Below, piece by piece: positions 52,195-63,111 of a DNA stretch of 64,000 nt. The translations under genes were made by a program, and so were the position numbers. The stretch is from Sphingomonas sp. Leaf339 (GTDB lineage Bacteria; Pseudomonadota; Alphaproteobacteria; Sphingomonadales; Sphingomonadaceae), in assembly GCF_001426195.1 (NCBI RefSeq), contig NZ_LMRS01000023.1, positions 62,001 to 126,000 of the forward strand, given 5' to 3'. Each line of letters begins with the position of its first letter. Position 1 is the first letter of the stretch. The notes under the pieces were generated by a model. The model did no database searches. It saw nothing but the letters and a program-made list of their open reading frames with translations, and was not told where the DNA came from.

Positions 52195-53093
52195 GCGATC
52201 ATCCAGTACAACAGGAGGATATTGAACAGCAGCAGCGGCAACGCGGTCGGTATCTGGGCGCGGATCACGCTATATCGGTCCTTCAGCTCCAGCAGCACCG
52301 CCGGCACCAGATTGAAGTTCGCCGCCATCGGCGTCATCAACGTGCCGCAGAATCCCGCGAGCATACCCACCGCCGCGACGACCGCCGGATCACCACCGGC
52401 ACCGCGCACCAGCAGCGGCACACCGATCGCCGCCGCCATCACCGGGAACGCGGCAAAGGCGTTGCCCATGATCATCGTGAACACCGCCATGCCCAACGCA
52501 TAGGCAATCACCGCGCCGATCACGCTGCCGGTCGGGATCACCTGTCCCATCAATCCGCCGACGACCTGGCCGACACCCGCCAGCGCGAACACCGCCCCCA
52601 GACTCGCCAGCATCTGCGGCATCACCGCTGCCCAGCCGATATCGTCGATCAACCCCCGTCCCGCGACGAACGCCGCCGCCGGCCGCGCCCGCATCAGGTA
52701 CAAGCCGAGCGCCAGCGCGATCAGTGTTCCCGCCGCCAGCGCCACCAGCGTCGCCTGTTTCGGATCGACCAGCGTCGGAAACTGCTTGAACGCCAGCGTA
52801 CCCAGCAACGCTACCGCCGGGATCACCAGCGCCGGCACGAACACCCGCGCCCCGCGATCGGTCGGCATGGGCGCGCCCTCACCCCGCCGCATCCGACCCG
52901 TCGCCGCGATCGCCACCAAGGCCAGCACCAGTACGCCGTTGCCGACATCGCCCAATCGGTCGCCGGCCAGAAACGACAGCGCGATCAGCGCCTGAAAAGC
53001 CCCGTTCGCCCAGCGCTTCGCCATCAACGACTGAGCGGCGAAGATCACGAAGGTGACGCCCGCCACGCAATAGACGAAGCCGAGCCCGATCAT
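52191..53093 (-). CDS. DUF979 permease subunit (candidate 5-oxoproline transporter)
   Basis: A 300-residue integral membrane protein with nine or so helices, matching DUF979: FVYCVAGVTFVIFAAQSLMA, GWAAVMPQMLASLGAVFALAG-type region, FTMIMGNAFAAFPVMAAAIG and MLAGFCGTLMTPMAANFNLV. DUF979 always occurs beside DUF969, and the pair are predicted to form a carboxylate transporter, in Firmicutes next to pyroglutamyl peptidase. Coupled by ATGA overlaps on both sides (DUF969 upstream, DUF2891 downstream). Confidence 0.88.
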   Translation of the reverse strand: MIGLGFVYCVAGVTFVIFAAQSLMAKRWANGAFQALIALSFLAGDRLGDVGNGVLVLALVAIAATGRMRRGEGAPMPTDRGARVFVPALVIPAVALLGTLAFKQFPTLVDPKQATLVALAAGTLIALALGLYLMRARPAAAFVAGRGLIDDIGWAAVMPQMLASLGAVFALAGVGQVVGGLMGQVIPTGSVIGAVIAYALGMAVFTMIMGNAFAAFPVMAAAIGVPLLVRGAGGDPAVVAAVGMLAGFCGTLMTPMAANFNLVPAVLLELKDRYSVIRAQIPTALPLLLFNILLLYWMIA

Positions 53094-53740
53094 CGCCCGC
53101 GGGCCAGTCGCCGGTCGAGTAGCAGCAACCGAAAACCGTGAATCACGAAGGCGGCAAAGGCAGTCGGGATCGCCCAGACCGACAACTGGAACGGCTCCAG
53201 CATGATACCATACCCTTCCAGCACCCCCTTCATCAGCAAGATCGATCCGATCGCGATGAAGATATCCTCGCCGAAGAACACGCCAACATTGTCCGTCGCC
53301 GCCGCCATCGCGCGCACGGTTTCGCTCTCCGCCTCGTCACGCGGATCGGCCGCCGCCTCCGCCATCGGCGCGACCAGCGGGCGCACCGTCTGTGCCGGCC
53401 CGGCGATCGAAACGAGGCCCAACGCTGCCGTGATCTGGCGGAACAGCAGATACCCGATCAGCACCCGCCCGGCAGTCGCGCCGCGCAACTTGCCCACCAG
53501 CGCGCGGGCCCGCGCCTGCAACCCATGCCGCTCCAGCAACCCGATCACCGGCAGCACGATATAGATCGCGGTGACATAGCGCGTATCGTTGAATGCCCGG
53601 CCGAACGTCGCCAGCACCGCCACCGGATCGAGCCCCGCCGCCAGTCCCGTCACCAGCGCCGACACGATGATGACCAGCAAGGGATTGAAGCGGAGCAGGA
53701 ATCCCCCCGCGATCACCACGATCCCCGCCAGCACCAGCAT
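53090..53740 (-). CDS. DUF969 permease subunit (partner of DUF979)
   Basis: A 216-residue membrane protein with about six helices, matching DUF969: FNPLLVIIVSALVTGLAAGL, FGRAFNDTRYVTAIYIVLPV, IGLLERHGLQARARALV, and EDIFIAIGSILLMKGVLEGY. ATG 53740 shares one base with the oxoprolinase stop (TGATG). With DUF979 it likely forms the importer that brings 5-oxoproline to the downstream hydrolase. Confidence 0.88.
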   Translation of the reverse strand: MLVLAGIVVIAGGFLLRFNPLLVIIVSALVTGLAAGLDPVAVLATFGRAFNDTRYVTAIYIVLPVIGLLERHGLQARARALVGKLRGATAGRVLIGYLLFRQITAALGLVSIAGPAQTVRPLVAPMAEAAADPRDEAESETVRAMAAATDNVGVFFGEDIFIAIGSILLMKGVLEGYGIMLEPFQLSVWAIPTAFAAFVIHGFRLLLLDRRLARGR

Positions 53741-56700
53741 CAGGCAGCGGACCCGTAACCGCCGCCGCCCGGCGTCTCGATCACCAGCACGTCGCCCGCT
53801 GCCATGTCGACCCGTGCCGTTGCCGCCAGTTCCTCGACCGAACCATCCCACCGTTCGACCCGGTTCGTACCGACCATGCCATCGCCGCCGCCTGCCAGCC
53901 CGAACGGTGCGATCCGCCGGCGGTTGCTGAGGATACCGGAGCGCAACGGTGCTCTGAACCGCAATCGCCGCCGCGTGCCGTCACCGCCGCGCCATTCGCC
54001 CTCACCGCCCGAGCCGCGCCGGATCGCAAACTCCTCGACCAGCACCGGATAACGCGTCTCGAGCACCTCCGGGTCGGTCAGGCGGCTGTTGGTCATATGC
54101 GTCTGCACCGCGTCGGCGCCGGCAAAGCCCGGCCCCGCCCCCGCGCCACCCGCGATCGTCTCGTAATATTGATAGGTGTCATCGCCGAAGGTCAGGTTGT
54201 TCATCGTCCCCTGGCTGGCCGCCATCGCGCCCAGCGCCCCCAGCAGGGCATCGGTGACGACCTGACTCGTCTCGACATTTCCGGCCACTACCGCCGCCGG
54301 GAAGCGCGGATTGAGCATCGATCCCTTCGGCACCAGAATCGTCACCGGCCGCAGGAAGCCTTCGTTCAGCGGCACTGCTTCATCGACCAGCAGCCGCAGG
54401 ACGTACAGCACCGCCGCCCGCGTCACCGCCAGCGGCGCATTGACGTTCGAAGGTCGCTGGTCGCTGGTGCCAGCGAAATCAATCACCGCCGTCCCCGCCT
54501 CACGATTGACGCGCACCGCCACCTCGACCGCCGCGCCCTCATCCGTCTCGTAGCGGAAACGACCATCGGGCAAGCCGCGCAGCAACTGCCTCGCCATCGC
54601 CTCGGCATGCGCCTGCACATGCTCCATGTAACCGGCGACGACATCCAGACCATGCGCCTCGACCAGCCCGTCCAGCCCCACCGCCCCGCGTGCGCAGGCA
54701 GCGACCTGTGCGGCAAGATCGGCAAGATTCTGCTCGATATTGCGCGCCGGCCAGTCGCCGCTGCCCAACAGCGCAGCGATCTCGTCCCGCCGCATCCGCC
54801 CGTTCTCGACCAGCAGCACGTCGTCGAGGACGATACCCTCGTCGAATAAGGTCCTGCTGTCGGGCGGCATCGATCCGGGACTCGTCCCGCCGACATCGGC
54901 ATGATGCCCACGCGCGGCGACGAAGAACGCCGGCGTATGACCACCCGCGAAGACCGGCATCACGACGGTGATATCGGGCAGGTGCGTACCGCCTGCATAG
55001 GGGTCGTTCAGTGCGTACACATCGCCTGGCCGCATCCCGCGCCCGTCCGCGTTGTCACCACGTTGCTCGATCACTCGACGGATGCTCTGCCCCATCGACC
55101 CGAGATGCACCGGAATATGCGGCGCGTTCGCGACGAGATTGCCGCGTACGTCGAACAGCGCACACGAGAAATCGAGGCGCTCGCGGATGTTCACCGACGC
55201 CGCACTGCGTTGCAATGCCGCGCCCATTTCCTCCGCCAGCCCCATGAACAACCCGGCGAAAATCTCCAGACGCACCGGATCGACCGCCGCATCCGCCCGC
55301 TCCCGCGCGCGGGGCGTGACGCGTGACAGGACTAGGCTGCCATCAGTGATCACCGCCGCTTGCCAGTCCGGCTCGACGACGGTTGTGGATACCGGATCGA
55401 CGATCAGCGCCGGCCCCGGCACCACCGCTCCAGCCGCCAGTCCTTTGCGCCGGTGCAACGGCATCGTCCGCGCCTCGCCCGCCATATAGGCGACCGTTTC
55501 GCCGATCGCCGGCGATGTCTCGGCGGGCAATGACGGTGCGACCGCTTCCGTGCCCTCGTCACCGATCGCCTCGACCCGCACCAGTTCGACCACCAGCGCA
55601 TCGTCGCCCAGAAACCCGAACCGCTGGCGATGCGCCGTCGCGAACGCCGCCGCCATGGCATCGCTATCGCCAGCCGCCACCTCGATCGGCTGATCGACAC
55701 GGGCATAGCGGATTTGCGCCCAAGCCTCGGTGCGGATCGCGGTCTTGGGCAACCCTTGCGCGGTCAGCGCCGCTACCGCCTCCGCCGCCAACGCGGCCAA
55801 CGCGTGGTCGAACGCCGCCCGGTCGGCCAGTGGCGTCGCCAACGTCGCCTGTCGCATCGTCCGCCGGCTCGCCAGCCCCATACCGAACGCCGACAATACG
55901 CCTGCCAACGGGTGGATCAGGACCCGCTCCATCCCCAGCGCATCCGCCACCAGACAGGCATGCTGCCCGCCTGCACCACCGAAGCATGCCAGCGTATAGG
56001 ATGCCGGATCTTCGCCCCGCGCCACCGACACCGCCCGGATCGCCCGTGCCATATTGGCCACGGCGATCGCGACCAACCCCTCGGCCGCCGCTTCGCGACC
56101 CATTGATTCGCCGGTCGCCGCCGTCACTTCGGCACACAGCGCATCGATCGCTGCGACCGCCGCATTGCGATCGAGCGGCTGGTCGCCACCGGGGCCGAAC
56201 AGCGCCGGAAACTGCGACGGCATGATCTTGCCCAGCACCAGATTACAGTCGGTAACCGTCAGCGGCCCGCCACGCCGGTAACAGGCCGGTCCCGGATTGG
56301 CCCCGGCCGACTCCGGTCCCACCAGCAACCGTCCACCGTCGAAGCGGCAGATCGATCCACCCCCCGCCGCCACGGTATCGATCCGCATCGTTGGCGCTGC
56401 AACACGCACGCCGCCGATCACTGCGTCGTGCCGCCGTTCCAGCGTGCCGGCATAGAGCGACACGTCGGTCGAGGTGCCGCCCATGTCGAACCCGATGACA
56501 TGAGTGAAGCCGGCCCGCGTTGCCGTCTCTGCCATGCCGACGATCCCACCCGCCGGCCCGGACAGCAGCGCATCCTTGCCGCCAAACGCTGCCCCTTCGA
56601 CCAGCCCGCCGCTCGATTGCATGAACAATGGCCGCTGCCCCGCCAGCGCCGTTCCCAGCCCTGCGACATAGCGTCCCAGCACGGGCGACAAATATGCATC

Positions 56701-57321
56701 CGCCAGCGTCGTGTCGCCGCGCGCGACCAGCCGGATCAGCGGCGCCGTCCGGTGGCTGACCGACACTTGCGTAAAGCCGGCCTCCCGCGCCAGATCGGCC
56801 AACGCCTCCTCATGCGCGGTGTAGCGCCAGCCATGCATCAGCACGATCGCCACCGCCGCGATCCCCCGCGCCCGCGCCGCCGTGAAAGCCGCTATCGCCG
56901 CTGCGCGATCCAGCGGCCGCAGCACATTGCCATCAACATCGATCCGCTCGTCGATCTCTGCCACCTCGGCGAACAGCGCCGCCGGTCGCTCGATCGCGCG
57001 CGCGAAAATATCGGGTCGGTCTTGATATCCGATCTTCAGCGCATCGCCGAAGCCGCGCGTGATCGCCAGCAACGTCGGCTCGCCGCGTCGTTCGAGCAAA
57101 GCGTTCGTCGCGATGGTGGTGCCGATACGGATATCCGCGGGTGGCAATGGCCCCTCGGCAATGCCGGTCAGGTGGCGGATCGCGGCGACGGCTGCATCGT
57201 CATAGCGATCGGGGTCTTCCGACAACAGCTTGGCGACCTGCAAACTCCCATCGGGCGCGCGAGCAACGACATCGGTGAAGGTGCCGCCGCGATCGATCCA
57301 GAAATGCCAGCCTGCCGTCAT
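53740..57321 (-). CDS. 5-oxoprolinase / hydantoinase, HyuA-HyuB fusion
   Basis: A 1193-residue ATP-dependent amidohydrolase. The N-terminal HyuA half begins [19 protein letters not shown], with [19 protein letters not shown], an actin-like ATP site [16 protein letters not shown] and [20 protein letters not shown]. The C-terminal HyuB half starts near residue 690 ([20 protein letters not shown]), then [20 protein letters not shown] and [19 protein letters not shown]. Eukaryotic-type single-chain 5-oxoprolinases hydrolyse 5-oxoproline to glutamate; hydantoinases of the same family are the alternative. The adjacent DUF969/979 genes favour 5-oxoproline. ATGA overlap with the HAD gene upstream. 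Confidence 0.92.
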   Translation of the reverse strand: MTAGWHFWIDRGGTFTDVVARAPDGSLQVAKLLSEDPDRYDDAAVAAIRHLTGIAEGPLPPADIRIGTTIATNALLERRGEPTLLAITRGFGDALKIGYQDRPDIFARAIERPAALFAEVAEIDERIDVDGNVLRPLDRAAAIAAFTAARARGIAAVAIVLMHGWRYTAHEEALADLAREAGFTQVSVSHRTAPLIRLVARGDTTLADAYLSPVLGRYVAGLGTALAGQRPLFMQSSGGLVEGAAFGGKDALLSGPAGGIVGMAETATRAGFTHVIGFDMGGTSTDVSLYAGTLERRHDAVIGGVRVAAPTMRIDTVAAGGGSICRFDGGRLLVGPESAGANPGPACYRRGGPLTVTDCNLVLGKIMPSQFPALFGPGGDQPLDRNAAVAAIDALCAEVTAATGESMGREAAAEGLVAIAVANMARAIRAVSVARGEDPASYTLACFGGAGGQHACLVADALGMERVLIHPLAGVLSAFGMGLASRRTMRQATLATPLADRAAFDHALAALAAEAVAALTAQGLPKTAIRTEAWAQIRYARVDQPIEVAAGDSDAMAAAFATAHRQRFGFLGDDALVVELVRVEAIGDEGTEAVAPSLPAETSPAIGETVAYMAGEARTMPLHRRKGLAAGAVVPGPALIVDPVSTTVVEPDWQAAVITDGSLVLSRVTPRARERADAAVDPVRLEIFAGLFMGLAEEMGAALQRSAASVNIRERLDFSCALFDVRGNLVANAPHIPVHLGSMGQSIRRVIEQRGDNADGRGMRPGDVYALNDPYAGGTHLPDITVVMPVFAGGHTPAFFVAARGHHADVGGTSPGSMPPDSRTLFDEGIVLDDVLLVENGRMRRDEIAALLGSGDWPARNIEQNLADLAAQVAACARGAVGLDGLVEAHGLDVVAGYMEHVQAHAEAMARQLLRGLPDGRFRYETDEGAAVEVAVRVNREAGTAVIDFAGTSDQRPSNVNAPLAVTRAAVLYVLRLLVDEAVPLNEGFLRPVTILVPKGSMLNPRFPAAVVAGNVETSQVVTDALLGALGAMAASQGTMNNLTFGDDTYQYYETIAGGAGAGPGFAGADAVQTHMTNSRLTDPEVLETRYPVLVEEFAIRRGSGGEGEWRGGDGTRRRLRFRAPLRSGILSNRRRIAPFGLAGGGDGMVGTNRVERWDGSVEELAATARVDMAAGDVLVIETPGGGGYGSAA

Positions 57322-58007
57322 GCCGTCGCGCGTTCCTCCATGCGGTGATCGAGCAGCTGCGCCACCTCGGCATAATCACCGGCGACGGCGTCCACCCCCA
57401 GCGCCAGCAATCGCGCGCCATGATCGGGTGCGCAATGCGTACCGGCGGTCAGGCCGATCACATAAGCCCCCGTCTTCACCGCGCCCGTCACGCCGATCAA
57501 CGAATCCTCAAAAATGACGCAGCGATCGATCGGTACGCCCAGCATCGCCGCGCCGTGCAAATACAAATCCGGCTCCGGCTTGCCCCGCGCGACATGTTCG
57601 CGCCCGGAATACAGATGCGGCCCGAATTCGTCGCGCAGGCCGAGATGCCGCAGGTGCGCGTCGATCCAATGCGTCGTGCTCGACGACACGATAGCGCGCG
57701 GTAGCGACGCGGGCAACGACCGGACGAACGCCGACGCGCCAACGACCTCATCGACCCCCTCCGCCACGACCCGCGCATCCTCTAACGCCCGTGCTTCATG
57801 GAAGCGCTCGGGCAGTGGTCCGCCGATCCAGCTTCTAACCGCGTCGAGGAACCCCTCCCCCGACAAGCCGGTGAAATGCGCCATCGCCTGTGCCGGCGTC
57901 GTCGGATAACCCAGATCGGTCAGCAACTCCGCCAGATGCCGATTGCCCGCTTCCTCGCTCTCGATCACCACGCCGTCGAAATCGAACAAGATCGCATCGA
58001 ACTTCAT
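57318..58007 (-). CDS. HAD-superfamily phosphatase (beta-phosphoglucomutase-like)
   Basis: A 229-residue HAD hydrolase: motif [15 protein letters not shown] (nucleophile and acid Asp), motif [11 protein letters not shown], motif III lysine in [19 protein letters not shown], motif [22 protein letters not shown]. Helical cap between residues 20 and 90 as in Pgmb/Gph-type phosphatases. Substrate unknown; it removes phosphate from a small metabolite. It lies between YggS and the 5-oxoprolinase with ATGA overlaps on both sides. Confidence 0.9.
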   Translation of the reverse strand: MKFDAILFDFDGVVIESEEAGNRHLAELLTDLGYPTTPAQAMAHFTGLSGEGFLDAVRSWIGGPLPERFHEARALEDARVVAEGVDEVVGASAFVRSLPASLPRAIVSSSTTHWIDAHLRHLGLRDEFGPHLYSGREHVARGKPEPDLYLHGAAMLGVPIDRCVIFEDSLIGVTGAVKTGAYVIGLTAGTHCAPDHGARLLALGVDAVAGDYAEVAQLLDHRMEERATA

Positions 58008-58681
58008 GGCTTCGCCTCCCGCGCACCGAACAGGGCCGTGCCGACGCGGACATGCGTCGCCCCCATCATCACCGCCGTCTCCAGATCGTCCGACATGCCC
58101 ATGCTCCGCCCGGCCAATCCATGATCACGCGCCAGCTTGCCGAGCAGCGCAAAATAGGGGGCTGGCTCCACCCCAAAGGGCGGAACCGCCATCAGCCCGG
58201 CCACCGGCAGACCGGCATCCCAGGCCTGAGTCAGCAAGGCCGGCAGGTCCGCGATCGAACAGCCGCCCTTCTGCGCTTCCTCGCCGATATTGACCTGCAC
58301 GAAACAGGTCGGTCGCCGGCCGGCGCGGTCCATCGCGGTGGCGAGGGCCGTTACCAGCGACGGCCGATCGACGGAGTGTATCGCATCGAACAGCGCCACT
58401 GCGTCCGCCGCCTTGTTCGACTGCAACTGACCGACCAGATGCAGCGTGACGCCATCATATCGATCGCGAATTTCCGGCCACTTATCCTGCGCTTCCTGCA
58501 CGCGGTTTTCGCCGAAGACCCGCTGCCCCGCCTCCAGCAACGGCAGGATCGCCGCGGCCGATTGCGTCTTGCTGACCGCCACCAGGGTCACATCCTGCGG
58601 CGACCGATCCGCGAGTCCCGCCGCCCCGGCGATCCGCGCCCGGATCGCGGCCAGCCGCGTTGCACTGTCCTGTTCGTCCAT
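58004..58681 (-). CDS. YggS/PLPBP-family PLP homeostasis protein
   Basis: A 225-residue single-domain PLP-binding protein related to the alanine-racemase barrel. PLP lysine in TLVAVSKTQSAAAILPLL, then FGENRVQEAQDKWPEI, LHLVGQLQSNKAADAVALFD, IHSVDRPSL, CFVQVNIGEEAQKGG and GMSDDLETAVMMGATHVRVG followed by TALFG. It buffers PLP and affects amino-acid pools. First gene of the minus-strand six-gene overlapped operon, 21 bp from the divergent ThiE-like gene. Confidence 0.95.
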   Translation of the reverse strand: MDEQDSATRLAAIRARIAGAAGLADRSPQDVTLVAVSKTQSAAAILPLLEAGQRVFGENRVQEAQDKWPEIRDRYDGVTLHLVGQLQSNKAADAVALFDAIHSVDRPSLVTALATAMDRAGRRPTCFVQVNIGEEAQKGGCSIADLPALLTQAWDAGLPVAGLMAVPPFGVEPAPYFALLGKLARDHGLAGRSMGMSDDLETAVMMGATHVRVGTALFGAREAKP

Positions 58682-58702
58682 GCCCGCGCTATAGGGGCCA
58701 CC

Positions 58703-59260
58703 GTGCGCCGCCGATACCCCGAGAGCTGGTTGATGACCGATGAGCGGCTGGAAGACCGGCTATGGTCGATCCTGCTGCATATGCCGCCTGGCAGCGGTGT
58801 CGTCTTCCGACATCGTGCCACGCGACCAGCGGAGCGGCGTGCACTGTTCCAGCGGGTGCGCCGCATCACCCGCGCCCGGCGACTGGTGCTGTTGGCTGTC
58901 GATCCGCCCCTGCCGGGTTCCGCCGGACGCCATGGCAGGGTTGCGGGCGCCACCAGCTGGCCGGCACATGACCGGGTCGAAGCAATCGCTGGCTTCCGCG
59001 CCGGCGCGAAGCTGCTGTTCGTATCGCCGCTATATGCCACGCGTTCGCACTCTGGCGCAGCCGCCCTCGGCCCGATCAAGGCGCGACGTATTGGTCAAGG
59101 GTTAGGGATCAGCGTGATCGCGATGGGTGGCATGGATGCGCGCCGCTGGCGTCGCATCCGTCATTTGGGGTTTACTGGTTGGGCAGGTATCGATGCATGG
59201 CCAATCGGCCCCTCCGCATCGATCAGCGATCGTCAGAAACGGAAAGCGGTGCCCACATAA
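58703..59260 (+). CDS. ThiE-like (thiamine phosphate synthase fold) protein
   Basis: A 185-residue TIM-barrel-type protein resembling the short sphingomonad proteins annotated as thiamine phosphate synthases: RRRYPESWLMTDERLEDRLW, GSGVVFRHRATRPAERRALF, ARRLVLLAVDPPLPG, LLFVSPLYATRSHSGAAALG and SVIAMGGMDARRWRRIRHLG. Several pyrophosphate- and pyrimidine-binding residues of true ThiE are not evident. GTG 58703 is chosen because the RRRYP segment before WLMTDER is conserved in the group as I remember it; ATG 58733 is the alternative. Convergent 28-bp overlap with the barrel-like gene. Confidence 0.7.
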   Translation: MRRRYPESWLMTDERLEDRLWSILLHMPPGSGVVFRHRATRPAERRALFQRVRRITRARRLVLLAVDPPLPGSAGRHGRVAGATSWPAHDRVEAIAGFRAGAKLLFVSPLYATRSHSGAAALGPIKARRIGQGLGISVIAMGGMDARRWRRIRHLGFTGWAGIDAWPIGPSASISDRQKRKAVPT

Positions 59261-59934
59261 ACCGCCTGGCTGTCACGACGCTGGTCCGCTGCCTGCGTCA
59301 ACCGCTCGCGATCCGACCGATACCGGACGCCCGCCGTCACATCCAGATTGCGCGTCAGCGAATAAGAACCGCCTAGATCGACCGAATAGCTCGGAAGATC
59401 GGCGACCGCCCGCGGCGTATCCGCCAGCGGCCGATCGGCCACCGCGGCAACCCGACCGGTCCACCGCTTGCCCGAATAGCTGAGCGCGACATCGGCCGCC
59501 TCGCGACCGCCGGGCTGGCTGGCCAGATCGACACGGGTCACATCGCTAGCGATCACGAACCGCTTCCAGCCGACGGCGACCCCCAGATTATACGCGATCG
59601 GTGCCAGGCCGATCGTTGTATCGGCAACAGCGACACTGCGATCCGGCGCACCACGATTCGTCCGCGCGCGGACAGCCACGGTCATCGCCCGCGTGTCATG
59701 CCTCGACTCGGCCGGGGTGAAACGGAAATCGCCACCGAAATTGCCACGGGCCAACAGAGCGGCAAGACGGGGATCACCCGCCGCCGGCGTGAAACCGCCG
59801 ACGCTGCGCACCGTTTGACGAGTCGGTGCACGCAACGACTGCTTGTCGGTGGCCCCGAACGCGGGCGCGACGAGAGTGCCCGCGGCAACAAGTGCCCCGG
59901 CAACTATCCCGACGATGATGCGCCCCGCGATCAT
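59233..59934 (-). CDS. Exported beta-rich (outer-membrane-barrel-like) protein
   Basis: A 233-residue exported protein. The signal peptide (residues 1-26, IIVGIVAGALVAAGTLVAPA, cleavage near AFGA) precedes a region of alternating strands: AMTVAVRARTNRG, NLGVAVGWKRFVIASDVTRV, DVALSYSGKRWTGRVAAVA, SYSVDLGGSYSLTRNLDVTA, GVRYRSDRERL, ending AVYVGTAFRF with a terminal Phe as in outer-membrane barrels. GGAG precedes ATG 59934. No family recognised; a small barrel or autotransporter-like sensor is possible. Confidence 0.7.
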   Translation of the reverse strand: MIAGRIIVGIVAGALVAAGTLVAPAFGATDKQSLRAPTRQTVRSVGGFTPAAGDPRLAALLARGNFGGDFRFTPAESRHDTRAMTVAVRARTNRGAPDRSVAVADTTIGLAPIAYNLGVAVGWKRFVIASDVTRVDLASQPGGREAADVALSYSGKRWTGRVAAVADRPLADTPRAVADLPSYSVDLGGSYSLTRNLDVTAGVRYRSDRERLTQAADQRRDSQAVYVGTAFRF

Positions 59935-60116
59935 TAAGGTCTCCAATTGGTCCCCGTCCCGAAACAGCACGTACCATGATTCGATCCGGCGTCGCCATCG
60001 GCGCACGGCGATTTATACTACCTGTTGCACAGCGCACACAGTCGGGCGCGCTGCTTGCGGGCGCGGGCGCCCCCCTGTAGAGGCCAAGATTGATTTTTCC
60101 CGCAGGATTCACGCCC

Positions 60117-60551
60117 ATGCATCGTCGTTCCGCCCTCGCGCTCGGGCTTGTCGCCGCGCTGTCGCTTTCCGCCTGTGCCAGCAAGGGTGATCGCCCGAAG
60201 AGCGATCTCGCCGCGTCGCGCGTCACCACCATCGGCGTGAACAGCTATCTGTGGCGCGCCAGCCTCGACACCCTGTCGTTCATGCCGCTGGTCCAGACCG
60301 ACTCGAACGGCGGTGTCATCGTCACCGACTGGTACGTCAATCCGCAGACGCCGACCGAACGGATGAAGGTGACGGTGACGATCCTCGACCAGGATCTTCG
60401 TGCCGATGCGGTCCGTGTCGCCGCGCTGCGTGAGATCAATCGCGGTGGCCAGTGGGTCGCCTCGCCTGTGCAGGCCGCCACCACGCAGAAGCTGGAGGAC
60501 CTGATCCTCACGCGTGCCCGCGACCTGCGGCGTTCCTCGATCGCCGGCTGA
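60117..60551 (+). CDS. DUF3576 lipoprotein
   Basis: A 144-residue lipoprotein with lipobox LSACAS (Cys 20). The mature domain reads [59 protein letters not shown] and [19 protein letters not shown]3576 precedes leuS in most alphaproteobacteria; function unknown, presumably envelope. ATG 60117 follows AGGAT at a weak distance. It is followed by leuS, lptE and holA on the same strand. Confidence 0.9.
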   Translation: MHRRSALALGLVAALSLSACASKGDRPKSDLAASRVTTIGVNSYLWRASLDTLSFMPLVQTDSNGGVIVTDWYVNPQTPTERMKVTVTILDQDLRADAVRVAALREINRGGQWVASPVQAATTQKLEDLILTRARDLRRSSIAG

Positions 60552-60615
60552 TACCGCACTTCCTGCCCGTGCCGATCTGTGGCCGGGCGGCATGTTAGAT
60601 ACGGAGTTACCAGGA

Positions 60616-63111
60616 ATGTCGCGTTTCAACGCGCTCAAGGCCGATGCGCATTGGCAGCGTGTATGGGACGAGCGCCACACCTTCGCCGCCGACGACGCCA
60701 GCACGAAGCCCCGCGCCTATGTGCTTGAGATGTTTCCCTATCCATCGGGGAAAATCCATATGGGCCATGTCCGCAACTATACGATGGGCGACGTGCTGGC
60801 CCGTTATCGGCGGATGACCGGGCACGAAGTGCTCCACCCGATGGGTTGGGACGCGTTCGGCATGCCCGCCGAGAATGCCGCGATGGAAAAGGGCGTGCAC
60901 CCCGGCACCTGGACCCGCGCGAACATCGCCGCGATGAAGGCGCAGTTGAAGCGGCTGGGCTTCGCACTCGACTGGACGCGAGAACTGGCGACATGCGAGC
61001 CGAATTACTACGGCCACGAACAGGCCCTGTTCCTCGATCTGTTTGCGGGCGGGTTGGTCTATCGCAAAGAATCCTCGGTCAACTGGGACCCGGTCGATAT
61101 GACCGTGCTCGCCAACGAACAGGTGATCGACGGTCGCGGCTGGCGATCGGGCGCGGTCGTTGAGAAGCGCAAGCTGAGCCAGTGGTTCCTGAAGATCACC
61201 GATTTCGCCGATGAACTGCTCGATGGTCTGGGCAAGCTGGAGCATTGGCCCGACAAGGTCCGGCTGATGCAGGAAAACTGGATCGGTAAGAGCCAGGGAC
61301 TGAAGTTCAGCTTCGCAACGTCGGACGGCCATCAGGTTGAGGTATTCACGACCCGCCCCGACACGATCTTCGGCGCCAGTTTCGTCGCGGTCGCCGCCGA
61401 TCACCCGATCGCGCGCGCACTCGCCGAGGGTAATCCGGATGCCGCCGCTTTTATCGAGCGCTGCAAACAGGGCGGCACCACCGCCGCTGAGCTGGAGACG
61501 CAGGAAAAGCTCGGCTTCGACACCGGCCTGACCGCACAGCATCCGCTCGACCCGAACTGGCAGTTGCCGATCTACATCGCGAACTTCGTGCTGATGGAAT
61601 ACGGCACTGGCGCGGTCTTCGGCGTGCCCGCACATGACCAGCGCGATTTCGATTTTGCCCGCAAATACGACCTGACGATCAAGCGCGTCGTTTCTGACGG
61701 CGCCACCGACGAGCCGCTGTTCACCGATGAACAGGCCTATACTGGCGCCGGCACCATCGTGAACTCGTACTTCCTCGACGGCATGACGATCGAGGATGCC
61801 AAGCGCGCCGTGATCGACCGGGCCGAGGGTGAAGGCTGGGGCACCGGCACCACCGTGTTCCGCCTGCGCGACTGGGGCGTCAGTCGCCAGCGTTATTGGG
61901 GCACACCGATCCCGATCATTCACTGTGACGCGTGCGGCGTGGTGCCGGTGCCGCAGGACCAGCTGCCTGTCATTTTGCCCGACGACGTGTCGTTCGCCAT
62001 CCCCGGCAACCCGCTCGACCGGCATCCGACCTGGAAGCATGTCGCCTGTCCCTCCTGCGATGCCGACGCCGTGCGCGAAACCGATACGCTCGACACATTC
62101 GTCGATTCGTCTTGGTATTTCATCCGCTTCGCCAGCCAGCCGGACGATAAACCCTTCGACCGGGCCGAGGCGGAACGCTGGTTACCCGTCGCGCAATATA
62201 TCGGTGGTGTGGAGCATGCGATCCTCCACCTGCTCTATGCGCGCTTCTGGACTCGGGCGCTGCGCCACATCGGCAAGCTCGATATCACCGAGCCCTTTGC
62301 CGGCCTGTTCACGCAGGGCATGGTGACGCACGAGACGTACAAATCCTCGGACGGCCGCTGGCTCGCCCCCGACGACGTGCGCGACGGCACCGAGATCGCA
62401 ACCGGTAATCCAATCACGATCGGCCGCGTCGAGAAGATGTCGAAGTCCAAGAAGAACACGATCGATCCCGAGCCGATCGTCGATCAATATGGCGCCGACG
62501 CCGTCCGCTGGTTCATGCTGTCGGACAGCCCTCCAGAACGCGATCTGCCGTGGTCCGAAGCCGGTATCGAAGGCTCATGGCGTTTCGTCCAGCGCCTCTG
62601 GCGGCTGTTCGGTGCGGATGTCGACAATACCACGGGTAATGACCTGCCTCTGCGTAAGCTCGCCCACCGCACCACCGCCGGCGTCGCCGAGGCGATCGAG
62701 GGATTGCAGTTCAACAAGGCGGTGGCGCTGCTCTACACGCTCGCCAATGCGATCGAAAAGGCACCTGCCTCCACCGACCGTCGCGTTGCCATCGACACGC
62801 TGCTGCGCCTATCATCACCGATGGTGCCGCATCTGGCCGAGGAAGCATGGGGCATGGCCGAACATGACGGCCTGATCGCCGATGCTCCCTGGCCCATTGT
62901 CGATCCGGCCTTGCTGGTCGATGACGAGGTGACGATCGCGATACAGGTCAACGGCAAGCTCCGCGACACGCTGGTCGTCGCCAAGGGAACACCGAAAGAT
63001 GTGCTGGAAACAACGGCGCTGGCGAGCGACAAGGTTATCCGGCTGCTCGAAGGCCAGTCCCCGCGCAAGGTGATCGTCGTGCCCGACCGTCTCGTGAATA
63101 TCGTCGCATGA
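60616..63111 (+). CDS. leuS: Leucyl-tRNA synthetase
   Basis: An 831-residue class Ia synthetase. The HIGH motif is in [20 protein letters not shown], the CP1 editing domain carries [16 protein letters not shown] and [19 protein letters not shown], a zinc-type CDAC...CPSC pair lies in the middle, SWYFIRF is in the leucine-specific region, and [16 protein letters not shown] is the KMSKS loop. ATG 60616 with AGGA upstream is chosen; a longer start would add 34 unsupported residues. Its stop overlaps lptE (ATGA). Confidence 0.97.
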   Translation: MSRFNALKADAHWQRVWDERHTFAADDASTKPRAYVLEMFPYPSGKIHMGHVRNYTMGDVLARYRRMTGHEVLHPMGWDAFGMPAENAAMEKGVHPGTWTRANIAAMKAQLKRLGFALDWTRELATCEPNYYGHEQALFLDLFAGGLVYRKESSVNWDPVDMTVLANEQVIDGRGWRSGAVVEKRKLSQWFLKITDFADELLDGLGKLEHWPDKVRLMQENWIGKSQGLKFSFATSDGHQVEVFTTRPDTIFGASFVAVAADHPIARALAEGNPDAAAFIERCKQGGTTAAELETQEKLGFDTGLTAQHPLDPNWQLPIYIANFVLMEYGTGAVFGVPAHDQRDFDFARKYDLTIKRVVSDGATDEPLFTDEQAYTGAGTIVNSYFLDGMTIEDAKRAVIDRAEGEGWGTGTTVFRLRDWGVSRQRYWGTPIPIIHCDACGVVPVPQDQLPVILPDDVSFAIPGNPLDRHPTWKHVACPSCDADAVRETDTLDTFVDSSWYFIRFASQPDDKPFDRAEAERWLPVAQYIGGVEHAILHLLYARFWTRALRHIGKLDITEPFAGLFTQGMVTHETYKSSDGRWLAPDDVRDGTEIATGNPITIGRVEKMSKSKKNTIDPEPIVDQYGADAVRWFMLSDSPPERDLPWSEAGIEGSWRFVQRLWRLFGADVDNTTGNDLPLRKLAHRTTAGVAEAIEGLQFNKAVALLYTLANAIEKAPASTDRRVAIDTLLRLSSPMVPHLAEEAWGMAEHDGLIADAPWPIVDPALLVDDEVTIAIQVNGKLRDTLVVAKGTPKDVLETTALASDKVIRLLEGQSPRKVIVVPDRLVNIVA

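Noticed and set aside
51786..53141. A 451-codon plus-strand frame opposite DUF2891/DUF979
   Set aside because: Low-complexity Arg/His/Gln content and full overlap with well-supported membrane protein genes.
53740..57321. Reading the HyuA-HyuB protein as two genes fused by error
   Set aside because: The single-chain arrangement is a known form of 5-oxoprolinase and the junction is a continuous, conserved-looking stretch.
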